A DNA stretch of 64,000 bases from the NCBI GenBank assembly GCA_030248135.1, contig JASANC010001371.1, positions 1 to 64,000 on the forward strand, given 5' to 3'. The position numbers and the translations under genes were made by a program. This document shows, one piece after another, positions 22,862 through 33,748 of this stretch (position 1 is the stretch's first letter; every line of letters begins with the position of its first letter). The notes under the pieces were generated by a model that had not been told where the DNA came from, searched no databases, and saw nothing but the letters and a program-made list of their open reading frames with translations. Source of the DNA: Theristus sp. LFF4_11 (lineage: Eukaryota > Nematoda > Chromadorea > Monhysterida > Xyalidae).

Positions 22862-24097
22862 TCACCAGGTTAGGTAGACTTTCCCGAACGGTGTGCTGAA
22901 GCCCGTTTTTCGACCGAATGCGAGTCCCCAACCCAAAAAATTAGCCTCAACGCCTGTGGTGCCGATTGTTGCACCAGTGTCAACGTTCACGTTCACTTCT
23001 GTCTGAACTGGTCCCGCCTGAAAGGAGAAAAATTCTTTCGATGTTTCCAAATCTGAATTTCAATTGAGTGAGAACTTGGCGCCATTGTTGTAAGTTTAAA
23101 AATATTCGCAGCATTTGGGTCTGTTTCCGAGTTTTACGGTTTTCCGCGGTGGTGTGCGCAAAAATGCACAAAGAAAATGCAAACACAAAAATTCACACAA
23201 AAATGCACACAAAAATCGGTTGCGCGGGAAATCGCTGAAGACGAAATTAAATGAACGCATACTGGAATAAAACAAGTGCACTGTCTTCAGACTACGATTT
23301 TACCTGGACACCAAACTTCACAAGGCTCAGTTCAGCATGTGCGCCTGCCTCTGCGAACGGCGTGTATGGAACGTGCCGAGCCCCGAAGTTTGCTTCAGCC
23401 GTCGGTGCCCCTGCGTACGCACGCAAGATGTTCCAGCGAGCGTCTGCTTGACCGAGTGTTGCGCCAGCGCCAAATCCGGCCTGTGCCACGCGCTCTGAAA
23501 ACACGGCAAACGTAGAAGTGAGGAAAATTTGTTTAGGGAACGCATGTAAGCGTAAAATCGAAGTTCTTCGTCAGTTTGTTGCCTTGTGGGCTGCGGACTG
23601 ACATCGCGAGTGTTGGACACTGTTTTTGTGGTTTCGCCGGGTAAGCGTTCGACAAGTAGCCAGACCGCACAATCGCAAGAGCAGAGTTCTGTCGGTCCTC
23701 ATTATGCAAGTGGAGTGTTTTTTCCGGAACTTTTGCGAGTCAGTACATACGTGGCTCCTGGTGACCGCAATACGTGTCGCCGAAAGTCGCTTCCACTTCA
23801 CCACGATAACCGCGGCCTCCGCTGTAGCTGCCACCATTTGCTTCGTAAAACGCAAACCTAATGTTGGTAAATTTTTTCAAAACAAACACAAAATTTGGCG
23901 ATGCATGATCGGTAAAAGATCAGGAGTCCATTGAAAAACTTTGCCAATCCCAACACGTACCCTGTCATCGTGCGTGCACGCGCCGAGCCGTGAAAATTGT
24001 CAATGTTTTCAACAGCGTCGTAAACAAAATTGCGTGCGTTTATTTGCGAGCACGTGGTGCCAACATGCTGGGCACGACGATGGCGATGCACCGGCAT
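22862..24097 (-). CDS. Glycine/alanine-rich protein with GRKTG-STPFG C-terminus, four exons
   Basis: Minus-strand exons 23961-24097, 23751-23857, 23304-23494 and 22862-23017 join with consistent phases (2, 1, 0) into 196 residues. The first exon is basic and polar; the second has GGSYSGGRGYRGEVEATFG. The last two carry Gly/Ala-rich segments of alternating small and hydrophobic residues (AGFGAGATLGQADARW; NVNVDTGATIGTTGVEANF) and end GLAFGRKTGFSTPFGKVYL. I recall similar GxG-GRKxGxSxPFG endings in small nematode proteins of unknown role, but I cannot name the family. There is no clear signal peptide, and an upstream coding exon is possible. All introns are GT-AG. Confidence 0.7.
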
Positions 24098-26130
24098 TTC
24101 GTCTGCTTTATTTTTCGAGATATCAACCGGAAATTATTTGAAATATTCTGCAAAATTTGAAATTTGAAAATTAGCTGAATATGAATGTTGAAAATCTGAA
24201 AGGAAAAGCTTCCATTTTACGGAAGCAAGCTTATAATCTAAGATTTTCTCCAAGATTTCTGTGAAGTTTCGGCTGACTGACTGACTGACTGAAGTTACTG
24301 ACGATTTTTAATGGACAGACTGCGGAAAAAAACTCACAACGAAAGGCTGTTCCGCAAATATTACAAGTGAAGACAAGAAAAAAATATTATGGTAAAAAAA
24401 CAAGGCGGGCCGAATATTTCCCAACAGTGTGAGCCAAAAACGTTTGTTTCTGGTGGCATGGCAAATGATTCATACACGTTCTACATAGTGCATCAATCGG
24501 TGTTATCAACAACTCAAACCCAGGCAGTCACACCAACTGAGAAATAAGTCTGGAACATTTTTTGATTTTCGAGAAACAAAAACAACGACCTGTTTGTCGG
24601 GAACAACAAACCTTTTTTGAAAGGCAAAGCGCAGAAAAACTTAGAAAGAGTTTTCACAGCAGACAGGACAACTCGCTTTTTTGAACATTATTCAAACTGC
24701 TAAACACGGCTTGTATGTGAACAAGCAAGCACTGAACAGCTAGTTCGCTGCGTTTACAGCATCATGTATACTATTCTCTGCAAAAAGATCACGCCACTGG
24801 TGATTTGAAAGATAGAGTCATCTAAAATGCACGCCTTGCCAAGTTGCCTGTCGTTCGCTGTCCGACGAAAATTTCAACACCATTCTGACGACAGGTGGCT
24901 GCTTGCTATCTGTTGTGGTGTGCAGTTGTTCTGAATCAATAAAAATCTTTTTTTTCAGTATTTTTTGATAATGGACAGCTAAGCGGGGACTTGGCAACAA
25001 CGGAATGATGGATCGGCTAAGAAAATTTTTCTTGGAAAATGACTTGAAAATTTGAATTGTACGTTGGTGCCAGGACGCATATGGTGGCTGGAGAAGATGC
25101 CGCAAGTCTGGCGAGTCTGCGGCTTTTGTGGCATCCTCACCGCGCTACACCTGGTCGCACAGAGCTGGTTTGCAGTGTTCAACAGCAATATTGGGGTGTG
25201 TATGCACTGGGGGGCGATGCTTGGTTACATTTTTTGAAAAATTTCATTTAGTTCTATGCTGCTGTGCAGTGTGTGTGGTTTTCGTAATCCACGTGAATGA
25301 AATAAGATTTGCCACTATCGTTAAAAGAAGTCAAAACGTTGAGCTCCAAAAGCTGGACCCCTCATTCATTCATTCATTTTATTCGACACATTTACGGTAG
25401 TTGTACAAGCAACCGAATTCCAAAACAGCAAGCAGGGTACGGTTACTTCTTTGAATGATGCAGCGCGCCCTTCACTGATTCCTCCAAAAATGATTGAAGT
25501 GCACTTCTACGCAAGTGACATGAAAGACTGCTGAATCAGTGCTGCAAAGACTTTGTTCGTCGTGTTCATGGCATAAAGTGCTATGTCATTTTTGAAATCA
25601 CTTTTGAGTTGCACAAAGAATCCGGTTCCACCGCCCAGTAGATTCATCCGAGTAAGAAGAAAACTTGCAAGCCAAGTCTTTGGCCAAAAGAGCGTGTTCT
25701 AATGCCAAATTCATTGAAATAAAGCCATCTTTTATTTGTTACACAAAACTTCAAAACTGATGGCATTCGAAATTTTGAAAAATGACATAGCATTTTATGC
25801 CATGAACCCGACGTGTTGTTCGCTTCATGAATTTCAAGTGGAGTGACGTGAAAGACAAGCTTCATCGTCAATATAAGCCGAACGCTCCTGTGGTCAGTTT
25901 TATAAAAGTGAATAGTCACTGAATAGTTGAATAGTTTTACGCCAGGGTGTTTCACAAGTTTGACTGACGAATTCTTATGGAGACAGTTGAACAAACAACG
26001 TTTATTATTGACCGACGCTTCACACTGTTCGGATGTTTCTGCTAAATTCTGCATCGAACTATCTGTTTGGAAGGTTCGCCGTTCGTTTTTATTCAATACT
26101 AGCATCTGACCCGTGCCTACGGCACGGATT
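24098..26130. other. Mostly unannotated AT-rich region
   Basis: No gene is supported. Small simple repeats occur: GACT units near 24288 and CATT units near 25363. A GC-rich possible exon is described separately at about 25060-25196. An inverted GTGCCTACGGCAC word near 26114 also occurs near 19370. Confidence 0.4.
25060..25196 (+). CDS. Possible orphan exon, not identified
   Basis: A GC-rich island in AT-rich surroundings, open in the frame that reads GARTHMVAGEDAASLASL and ends QQQYWG, just before a GTGTGTATG donor-like site. It resembles the base composition of true exons in this window. No acceptor or family was recognised, so it may be chance. Confidence 0.25.
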
Positions 26131-26138
26131 GCAAAATA

Positions 26139-26591
26139 CCGTATTACCTCTATTAAACCCCCCCCCCAAAATTAACCCCCCCCCAAAAATAAACCCCCAC
26201 CCCCTCGACAAGTTTCCAAATAATCCCCCCCCCCCAAAATAATCCCCCATGGGGGATTATTGAAACCTGTTTGAAACACATACCCAGCGAATTCAGTGGC
26301 TGGTTGCAGTGAAAATGATGATATTGTGCTACCAAAGGCCCCAAATGGATGAGTTAATGGTAATTTCATTACAAAAGGTTGTTGTAAAAGGAAATTTCTA
26401 TGTAGAGTAGAAGTTTCTGCGACTTCCTTCCTGCCATGGAAGGTATTTTTGCCATTTTGCCCACTCCTAAAAATGGTTTCCAAATAAACCCCCCCCCCAA
26501 AAAAAATAAAGCCCCCCCCCCAAAATAAACCCCCACCCCCAGAAGTCGCTGAAGAAATAAACCCCCATGGGGTTTATTAGAGGTAATACGG
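26139..26591. mobile_element. TA-duplicating MITE (CCGTATTACC family), copy 2
   Basis: A 453-bp element with TA-CCGTATTACCTCTA and TAGAGGTAATACGG-TA ends. It carries several complementary C-run and G-run blocks such as AATAAACCCCC. The interior holds CCCAAATGGATGAG and CCATGGAAGG, shared with the other copies. Confidence 0.82.
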
Positions 26592-27332
26592 TAAATCAAA
26601 TTTTGTTAATTTATTTTTAATTTATTTTAAAAGACCCGCTGTTTTTAAATCCAACATAACCTGTGCGATTCGACGTTTGGAGCAACTTGTATTCGTTGTT
26701 CATTGATTGATAGATTCCGCTTCTTGAAATTTACTCTGAGCAACCCGTATTCGGTGACCTAACTACAATTTGCAATTCAAGTCAAGCTGTTTGGATCAAG
26801 TTTAAACTATTGTCAATGTTGTTTATTGAATGATTCTGCTTTTCTGGCTGTAAGGTATATATTTTTTCGAAATTGCGGGAAATTTTTGAAAGGCGCAACA
26901 TTTCAGTTTTTTCGCCGTTCACAGCACCCAGATTTCAGTTCGCTGCTTGACCTCACATTATTGAAAGCAATCAAGTTGTACCCGCATTAGTGACCGTAAT
27001 GCTTCTTTATTCAAAACGCACGCGCACGTGTGGAGGTGCTGCACCTGCACTTTCCAATGAGCATGCAACACACGCACAGCACCCAATAGTTTGCACATGC
27101 TTCGCCCTTCTGCGTTTATTACATGCACCGAACGACAGTGTTTTCAGAAAGTTGCAACATTTTCTATTTTCTGAAAAAACGAAAAAAACATAACTGAAAT
27201 ATTTTATCAAGCAACCCGCATTTGGTAACCAAATTTGTAATTCAATTGAAAAAACGTGTCATTTTTTTGCTTTTTAGAAAGTCCTTTGTGATTCAATTGA
27301 AAAAGCGCTTCAATTTCGTTGGTGCTCATCAG
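26592..27332. other. AT-rich spacer with recurring GCAACCCG words
   Basis: GCAACCCGTATTCGGT near 26740 and GCAACCCGCATTTGGT near 27212 suggest an old repeat. No exon was recognised. Confidence 0.35.
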
Positions 27333-28555
27333 CAGTACCGTGGGCGGGGGAGGGGGTGGGGGGGGGGGTACACCCCCCCAGAGCACCAGAGACCGTCGGG
27401 TGGGGGGGGTGGGGGGGGCACCGTGCCACACCCCCCCACACCCCCCATGAAATTTTGTCTGGCGGAGACCCCCCCCCCAAAATTTTCTGCACACCCTAAT
27501 TTTTTTTCGAAAATCATGATTTTTTGTCTATAAAGTCTATAATATAAGCTGAATATATGATAACTTGACCATCTTCATTGTAATTTCAAAGATTTTGCAG
27601 CTAAATTTAGCGTTTTTCCTTTAAAATTTAAGCGAAAAAATTTCATGGGGGGGTGGGGGGGGTGGACTAGGGTTGTTAAACAAAAATGAAAATTTTTTTT
27701 TTAAAAAAGTGATTAAAAAAAAACAAAAATGCCGATTTTTTTTTTTAATTCGAAAAATTTTCCTCTAATATGCTCTGAAAACCTCAATTTTGGCACAATT
27801 TTTCGAAAGTTCAACAAAAATTTTCTTTGATTATACCTCGTAAAACCTGTAGCAGTCGATTTTGTGTCGTTTTACCGACTGATTTTAGGCTTCGACAACA
27901 TCTGCGATGAAGTTTTTGAGCGTCCCAAAGCTTAGCCTACCATTTCCGATGCAGATAAGGTGACGATTCGCCTCGCAGAGCGTCCGATTGTGCTCGCTGC
28001 TCCGTTTGCAAGCGCTACGTTGTCTGGTTGCTGCTTCGTGTCGTGTCGTCGCGACACCATCAGAAGAATTGATCGAATTTCAAGGCGGTATGTTTGTCTT
28101 CACTTTAGCATTAGCTTAGCTGGGGACAATTAGTGACGTTTTGGAGGTCAAAACACAAGAAGAGGCATGGTGACGGTTTGGAAAAGGGGTAATTGAGGTC
28201 ACCAAAACAAAATCTGCAAAGTTCCGCCATACGGGAGTCATTCGGGAGGCGCTTGCATATCATATGTGGTTCTTCGGACTCCCTGATTGATTTAGCACAA
28301 CTTTGATTTTTGAAATTTAAAAAAAAAATTAAAAAAAAAACAAAAATGACGATTTTTGTTTTTTTTAACAACCCTAGGGTGGACCCCCCCACAGAAAATT
28401 TTGAAAAAATGCACCCCCCCATGGGACCCCCCTGGGGGGGTCCCACGTTACCATAGGTTGGACCCCCCCCCTCACTTTTTGGTCGGCACCCCCCCCCCCC
28501 CCCCCCACGGCACCATACCCCCCCCTTCGAAAATTTGTTTGGGCCCACGGTACTG
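27333..28555. mobile_element. hAT-like MITE family A, copy 2
   Basis: CAGTACCGTGGGC at the left and GCCCACGGTACTG at the right, flanked by a perfect 8-bp duplication CTCATCAG (27325-27332 and 28556-28563). It contains one family B MITE (27668-28376), at a different position from the insertion in copy 1. It preserves empty sites for three of the insertions seen in copy 1. Confidence 0.87.
27668..28376. mobile_element. hAT-like MITE family B, copy 2
   Basis: A 709-bp element with TAGGGTTGTT / AACAACCCTA ends and a perfect 8-bp duplication GGGTGGAC (27660-27667 and 28377-28384). It is nearly identical to the copy at 351-1079 over its unique centre. Confidence 0.88.
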
Positions 28556-28864
28556 CTCATCAGCCTATTTCTCTTCGTTGGGAAATATCAAAAATTTGAT
28601 GAAAACTTGCATGTTTCTGGTCCAGCTGTTTTGTTATTTATTGATTATATCTTCAGTCAAATTGTTTCGATCACACCACCAGTAGCAGCGTTATTTCAGC
28701 ATTGAACTGCATTCAGCATCGATGATGACTTTTTCCTTCCTTGAGAATAGACCACAGGCACCCCACCCCCTCAGGAAAATTTGCTGCCCGTGCACCCCCC
28801 CTCACCGAGAAGGCACCTGCTGACCCTGACACCCCCCTCTAAAATTTGGCAAACACCCCCCCCC

Positions 28865-29368
28865 TAGGGTTAGGGGCTTTGAAAAAAAAAATTTATTTTT
28901 TTTTTCGTTTTTTTTAAATTTGGATTTTTTTTTCAAACTTAAAAAAAATTTGAATTTTTTTTTCTACTTTGCTCTGAAAATTCGATTTATGGCATAATTT
29001 TTTGAAAGTTCAAACCAAATTTTCTTCCCAACTTCTTTGTGTGCTTAGGTAAATGTCATTATTTGGTCATTTTGACCGACGTACTCCATGTTTTTCGATT
29101 TGGATGACTTCTAGAGTCAATTTTTAGCGTTGAAATGACTTAACTGAATTGAAATATCGTTTCAGAAATCGTTTTCTTGCAACTTAGAACATGTTTTTCA
29201 GTCGGTAGGCCATGAGATGAACATGATATCTTGTTGATTGGCGTATGTTATAGGTGACGAACTTAGCTCGACGAGACGCTTCGAACGAACCTAACTTGTA
29301 AAAAAAATTAAAAAAAAATTTTTTTTTTAATTTAAAAAAAAATCCGGATTTTTTTTTCCCTAACCCTA
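28865..29368. mobile_element. hAT-like MITE family E, copy 2, shortened
   Basis: A 504-bp element starting TAGGGTTAGGGG and ending CCCTAACCCTA, between C runs that hide the exact duplication. It lacks about 540 bases of the centre of copy 1. Confidence 0.8.
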
Positions 29369-29390
29369 CCCCCCCCTCACGGCTTGCGGA

Positions 29391-29496
29391 CAAAAGACCG
29401 CACGTGCCAAAAGACCGCAGATTTGAGATTTTTTTGTGACCAAAAGACCGCAGATGCTATCAAACCAAAATACCGCACGTGCCAAAAGACCGCACC
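29391..29496. repeat. Irregular repeat of CAAAAGACCGCA
   Basis: Five copies of CAAAAGACCGCA or one-base variants occur at roughly 29391, 29409, 29440, 29468 and 29484, spaced 16-31 bases apart, about 300 bases upstream of the SLC8B1 start. The function is unknown. The unequal spacing and tiny units do not fit a CRISPR array. Confidence 0.65.
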
Positions 29497-29786
29497 AGAT
29501 TTAGAAATATCGCAGGCGTACACCATTAGCTGCAGGAGCTAACCACCGGTTCTTATCTCCCGCGCGGGAGGTAACCGACGTGACATGGGCAATAAGTTTA
29601 TAAATTATAACATAAAATAGAGGTTGTTTACCGAAAGGCGACAAATAAACTTTAATTGTAGCGAAACGAAGAATGAACACTGAAGAACCGCATTGTGTTG
29701 GCTGATAATCACACACGCAGCGCAACTGCTACTGCGCAAGCGCAATAAATTGAAAAGAAATGAAATGAATTTCTCTGCAGCGCCCG

Positions 29787-32700
29787 ATGTATCCGTTCAT
29801 GTCGTCGGCAACGATTCAGCGTTTGTGCGTTCATTCCACTTTTTACTGTTCGTCGTTTCTGACTTTCAGAGTTTTTGTTGTTTTCACCTTTTTATTGCAG
29901 TCGGAAGCATGCGACATTCCGAGCGGATCGTGGCAGACGCGCTGTTCGTACGTGACACTGCACAGCAGCCAGTGCGAAGGCGGTGGCTTCGTTTCGTACA
30001 CTCAACTGTACGTTGGTCACGTCACATCATTTTGGCAATTTTTCCGTTTTCAAGTTGGAATCAGGAAATCGTAAAATTATGTCATTTGGTACACAGATAT
30101 TTCTGCGGTGCTACGCTTGTGCAGCGAGTCGGTGCCGTCTCGTTGTGCGTGGTGTTGCTGACGGTATACCTGATTGCACTCAGCACTGCTGCCGACGGTT
30201 TCCTCTGTCCGAGTTTGCGGGCGATTGTGAAACATTTGAAAATCAGCCAGAATATCGCGGTTCGCTCAAAATATCCAACCAACGAACTGTTTTTATCGAA
30301 ACAGAAAGAGTTTTTTTTCAAAGTGTGCTTTTTCGGATGTTCAGGGTGTCACGTTTCTTGCGCTTGGCAACGGTGCTCCCGATATTTTCTCGTCGATCGC
30401 ATCCATGGTCAGCACGTCGAAACCAAAAATTGGACTCGCCTTTGGGGCGCTGTTTGGCAAGTGTTTCGAATGTCAAGTGTTGAATTTAGACGATTGAGAA
30501 CCGCCGAATTGAAACCGTCAGCGTTCAGCTTCAGGCGCGGGTGTGTTCTTGACGACGTTTGTTGTTGCGCTCGTCGTTCTGCAGGGCGAGTTTCACGTGA
30601 TGCGAAGGCCGGTGCTGCGCGATCTGTCCTTTTTTCTGCTCACCACAGTTTGCTCATTGGCAATTGTGCTCAGTGGCAAATTTCAGTTTTGGCAAGCAAT
30701 TGGTACGATTTAGAGTCGTTGTGTTTACTGTTCAGTAATGATAGACAATTCTGTTCTGTCTCTTTATTTGTTTTCCTTGTTTCAGGATTTCTATGCCTAT
30801 ACGTGCTATACGCGTTCGTAGTGGTCATTGGTCGCTATTTACGATTGGTCCACATCAGACGTTGCGCAGAAAATGGTGACAAGATCATTGAAGTTGTGTT
30901 CATTATGAACATGTTCTGTTGATTCAGTTCAAAAGTTCTGTTTTTCAGTGACTGAAACGGATCGATCCGTTTCACCGACGGCTCATTTTACGGCGACATT
31001 GCGAGATGATGATGATGATGATGAAGTGAGGGAGAGCTATGAGCACGCCAGAGTGACGGTCGAGGAGGGTCGCATGATGCTCGTGCACGATCAACAAACC
31101 AGCTGGCCTTCGTTTGGTGAGTGTGTGTCCAGCTCAGCAACGCCCAACCAAGATTGTTCAAACCGTGATGGTTGATTTACTACTATCCATATCTCGTTTC
31201 ACTAAAATTTGTTTTCTTCGTTGCGACTTTATCACTCAGGAATTTATCACGAACAGCGCTGGCACGACGACGACAGCGACTCTGCTGACTCACCATTGCT
31301 GGACGATGGCACCGATGAGAACGGTGATGCATCTCGATTCTCGGGTGTCATCATACGCAGTCAGTTCGACTCGCTCTAATCTGTAGCATTTACAGACAAC
31401 GTGACGCTGTTGAGTGATCGCATGTCGGTTGTCCGTTGGTGCAACGATCTGTGGATGGCCGTTCGTCCGTTCTCGTATGCCAGCTGGCAGCAATGCTCGT
31501 GGCCGCTGCGGTTGCTCTTGTGCCTTCATGTTGGTCCACTTCTCTTCTCAGTTCATTTTGTTCAACTGCAGTCATGTTCAATGATTCAGTGACTCACGTT
31601 CAGTGTCCGATGTTGCTTGTGTTCAACTTGACCATACCAGTGCTGAACGATGCGCCACATTGGCACCAATCGTTGGCACTGGTGCACGCAGTCATCTGTC
31701 CACTGCTGCCTGTTCTAGTTCTCAAAGGTGACACATGATCAGATTTATTTGGCACTTTTGAAATTGTTGTCACGACGCTCGTTTGCAGTTTGAGGTATTC
31801 ACTGTTTCCAATCAATCTGCACTGTCCAAATGCAGGCGCCTTCGTGTGCATCGGTCCGGTGCCGGTCGTTGCATTCAGTGCGTTTGTCAGTGCGGTATGC
31901 GCGGTGTGCTTGTGCTCGTTCACGTCACCATCGTACCCACCGCGCTATCACATAGTAAATTTTCGCGTGCTTGCGTTCTGTGTGACTGTGCGTCCTAATC
32001 ACGTGTTCAGACTAGGAATTTCCACAAGTAACGGTCAAACCGTGCATAACGAAGTATGATCTTTTATTTTGGTTTCGAGACAGAATGCGCGCAGAAATAA
32101 GCAAACAGTTTCATGCAAAAATTGGCAAGTGATCCGAGTCCCCTAAACAGGGCCGGGTCACTTAGGCGATTTTGAATTGCCACATAGACATTGAAACTAG
32201 TTTCCTTTCTACGTCTGCAAACGTATCGAGTCGCAGAACCCAAAAAACTGCCAAGTGCGAGTGTTCAGCTGTGGGCGTACGTCGGCTTCGCGATGTCGGT
32301 CGTGTGGATCTACGCGATCGCCCGCGAGCTGATCGGTGTGCTCAGCATGGTGGCCGTGTTGAGCGCCCTCTCGGAGCACGTGCTCGGCGTAACACTGCTC
32401 GCGTGGAGCAACAGTCTCGGTGACATCATCGCTGACGTCTCCGTCGCCCGACACGGCTGCCCGCGCATGGCCGTCTCCGCGTGCCTCGGCGGACCGTTGC
32501 TCAGTGCGTGCGCTGGTGTCTTCGGTTTAAATGTGCATTTTTGTATTGCTTTCATTGGCATGAATTGTCCGATTTAAACGCATATTGTTGTATCACTTCC
32601 ATTTGTGTTCGTTATGTGCAACTGGAATGGAGAATGGTGTGTTGTTTGTTATGGAATGGAATGCGCCATTTGCAGACATACTCGTCGGCGTCGGCTTGTC

Positions 32701-33020
32701 GTTTTCGATTGCATTCTCACATCGACACGATCAGCCGCTGGTGGTGCGTGCGGATTTCGTTATTTTCGGACTTTGAGGAGATGTCGAAACTGACGCCAGT
32801 AACAAGTTTTGCTTCATTGCAGATTGACGCGAATCAAGTCGGTGGTCTGGTCGTGTTGCTGGTGTTCCTTGCGTGGAGTCTCTGTTCGTCTCTGGTGCTG
32901 CTTCCGCTGTCGCAGTTCAACGCCACCCGTCCCTATGCACTCTACCTAATACTGATTTATCTCGTTTTTCTCACTGTCAGTCTTGTCATGGAAACAGGAC
33001 ATTTGAAAATTCGACTGTAA
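29787..33020 (+). CDS. SLC8B1: Mitochondrial sodium/calcium exchanger NCLX, 13 exons
   Basis: Exons: 29787-30007, 30097-30259, 30345-30456, 30535-30702, 30786-30875, 30949-31116, 31240-31359, 31396-31529, 31604-31727, 31836-31954, 32269-32503, 32676-32743 and 32823-33020. All phases agree and give 639 residues (human is about 584). The protein exchanges Na+ (or Li+) for Ca2+ across the inner mitochondrial membrane. The alpha-1 repeat has VTFLALGNGAPDIFSS and the alpha-2 repeat VTLLAWSNSLGDIIAD, both with the ion-binding Asn and Asp. Many transmembrane helices flank a long acidic regulatory loop (DDDDDDEVRE, then DDDSDSADSPLLDD). The N-terminus has the family's Cys-rich segment after a hydrophobic leader. 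Intron 3 begins GCAAGT (GC-AG); the others are GT-AG. The exact start among nearby ATGs is uncertain. Confidence 0.95.
32056..32251. repeat. Dispersed repeat R, copy in SLC8B1 intron 10
   Basis: Begins ATCTTTTATTTTGG, contains GATCCGAGTCCCCTAAA and GGGCC-GGTCACTTAGG, and ends GAGTCGCAGAACC. Other copies are near 35768 (split by the foldback element, resuming at 37614), 40770-40985, 41540-41650 (partial) and 49365-49535. It may be a non-autonomous element, but I could not define its termini. Confidence 0.65.
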
Positions 33021-33748
33021 AACAGCAAATTTCGCTCACACATTCACCTGCTTTGACGGGCTTTATGCATTGTTGATTTGTGTTTCGTTTACACTAGAGG
33101 TGCGTTTTATCAGTATTTTTGTTTTCGACAACATTGTGAATGTGTGACAATCTTTCATTACGGGGAATCTCTGTTTGAAGCGCCACACCGCATAATTCTA
33201 GCCTGGACATGCAAATATTTCAGTGTTATTTTCCTCAACTTGTGCCATTGTGAGTTACGATAGTCGCACGGGTTTATCATATCTTTCCATTATACGCAAA
33301 GGTTCATTGTTGTTTGCTTCATTCCGTTGGCATTGCTTTTGTGTTGCGCTGTATCAGCGCTCTTCGGTGGTCTCCTTCCAGTCGGGTTTATTATTTTATC
33401 TGTCTTCTTGCCTCAACATAAAGCGGTTACTTCCCATTACATGCTTTGTATTGTGATTATGCCTGGTTCGTTAGGTACATGCTAGTTTTTTCGAGATGTG
33501 ATATCCATTGCACGAGTAGTCTGCCACCTGTTTCGTTTGCTTTTCAATTGAAAGTAGGAAATATTGGAATGACCTCTTCCATCTTTAATGATGGTGGTTT
33601 TTAATTTACTACCATCCCTCTTGGTTATTTCGTTCACGATTCAAGAGGAAAGTCAGTCACAAATTGTATTAACGCGACGAATCACAATAAAGCGTCATGA
33701 ACTGTTAAAGGCAGAGTTGAGATCACGTCAAATCGCTCGCCGTTTATT
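33021..33748. other. Convergent 3' flanks of SLC8B1 and the HAD hydrolase gene
   Basis: About 730 AT-rich bases with no exon. A plus-strand AATAAA near 33686 could serve SLC8B1, but it is 660 bases past the stop codon. Confidence 0.35.
33743..33748 (-). terminator. Polyadenylation signal of the HAD hydrolase gene
   Basis: AATAAA follows the TGA stop codon directly on the minus strand, so the 3' untranslated region would be only about 20 bases long. Confidence 0.5.

Noticed and set aside
29391..29496. CRISPR-like direct repeats
   Set aside because: The units are only 12 bases, unevenly spaced, and lie in an intron-bearing eukaryotic genome.
29693..30922. 409-codon open frame on the plus strand
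   Set aside because: It overlaps the first exons of SLC8B1 in a different frame and reads through real introns; only exon 2 coincides with the true frame.
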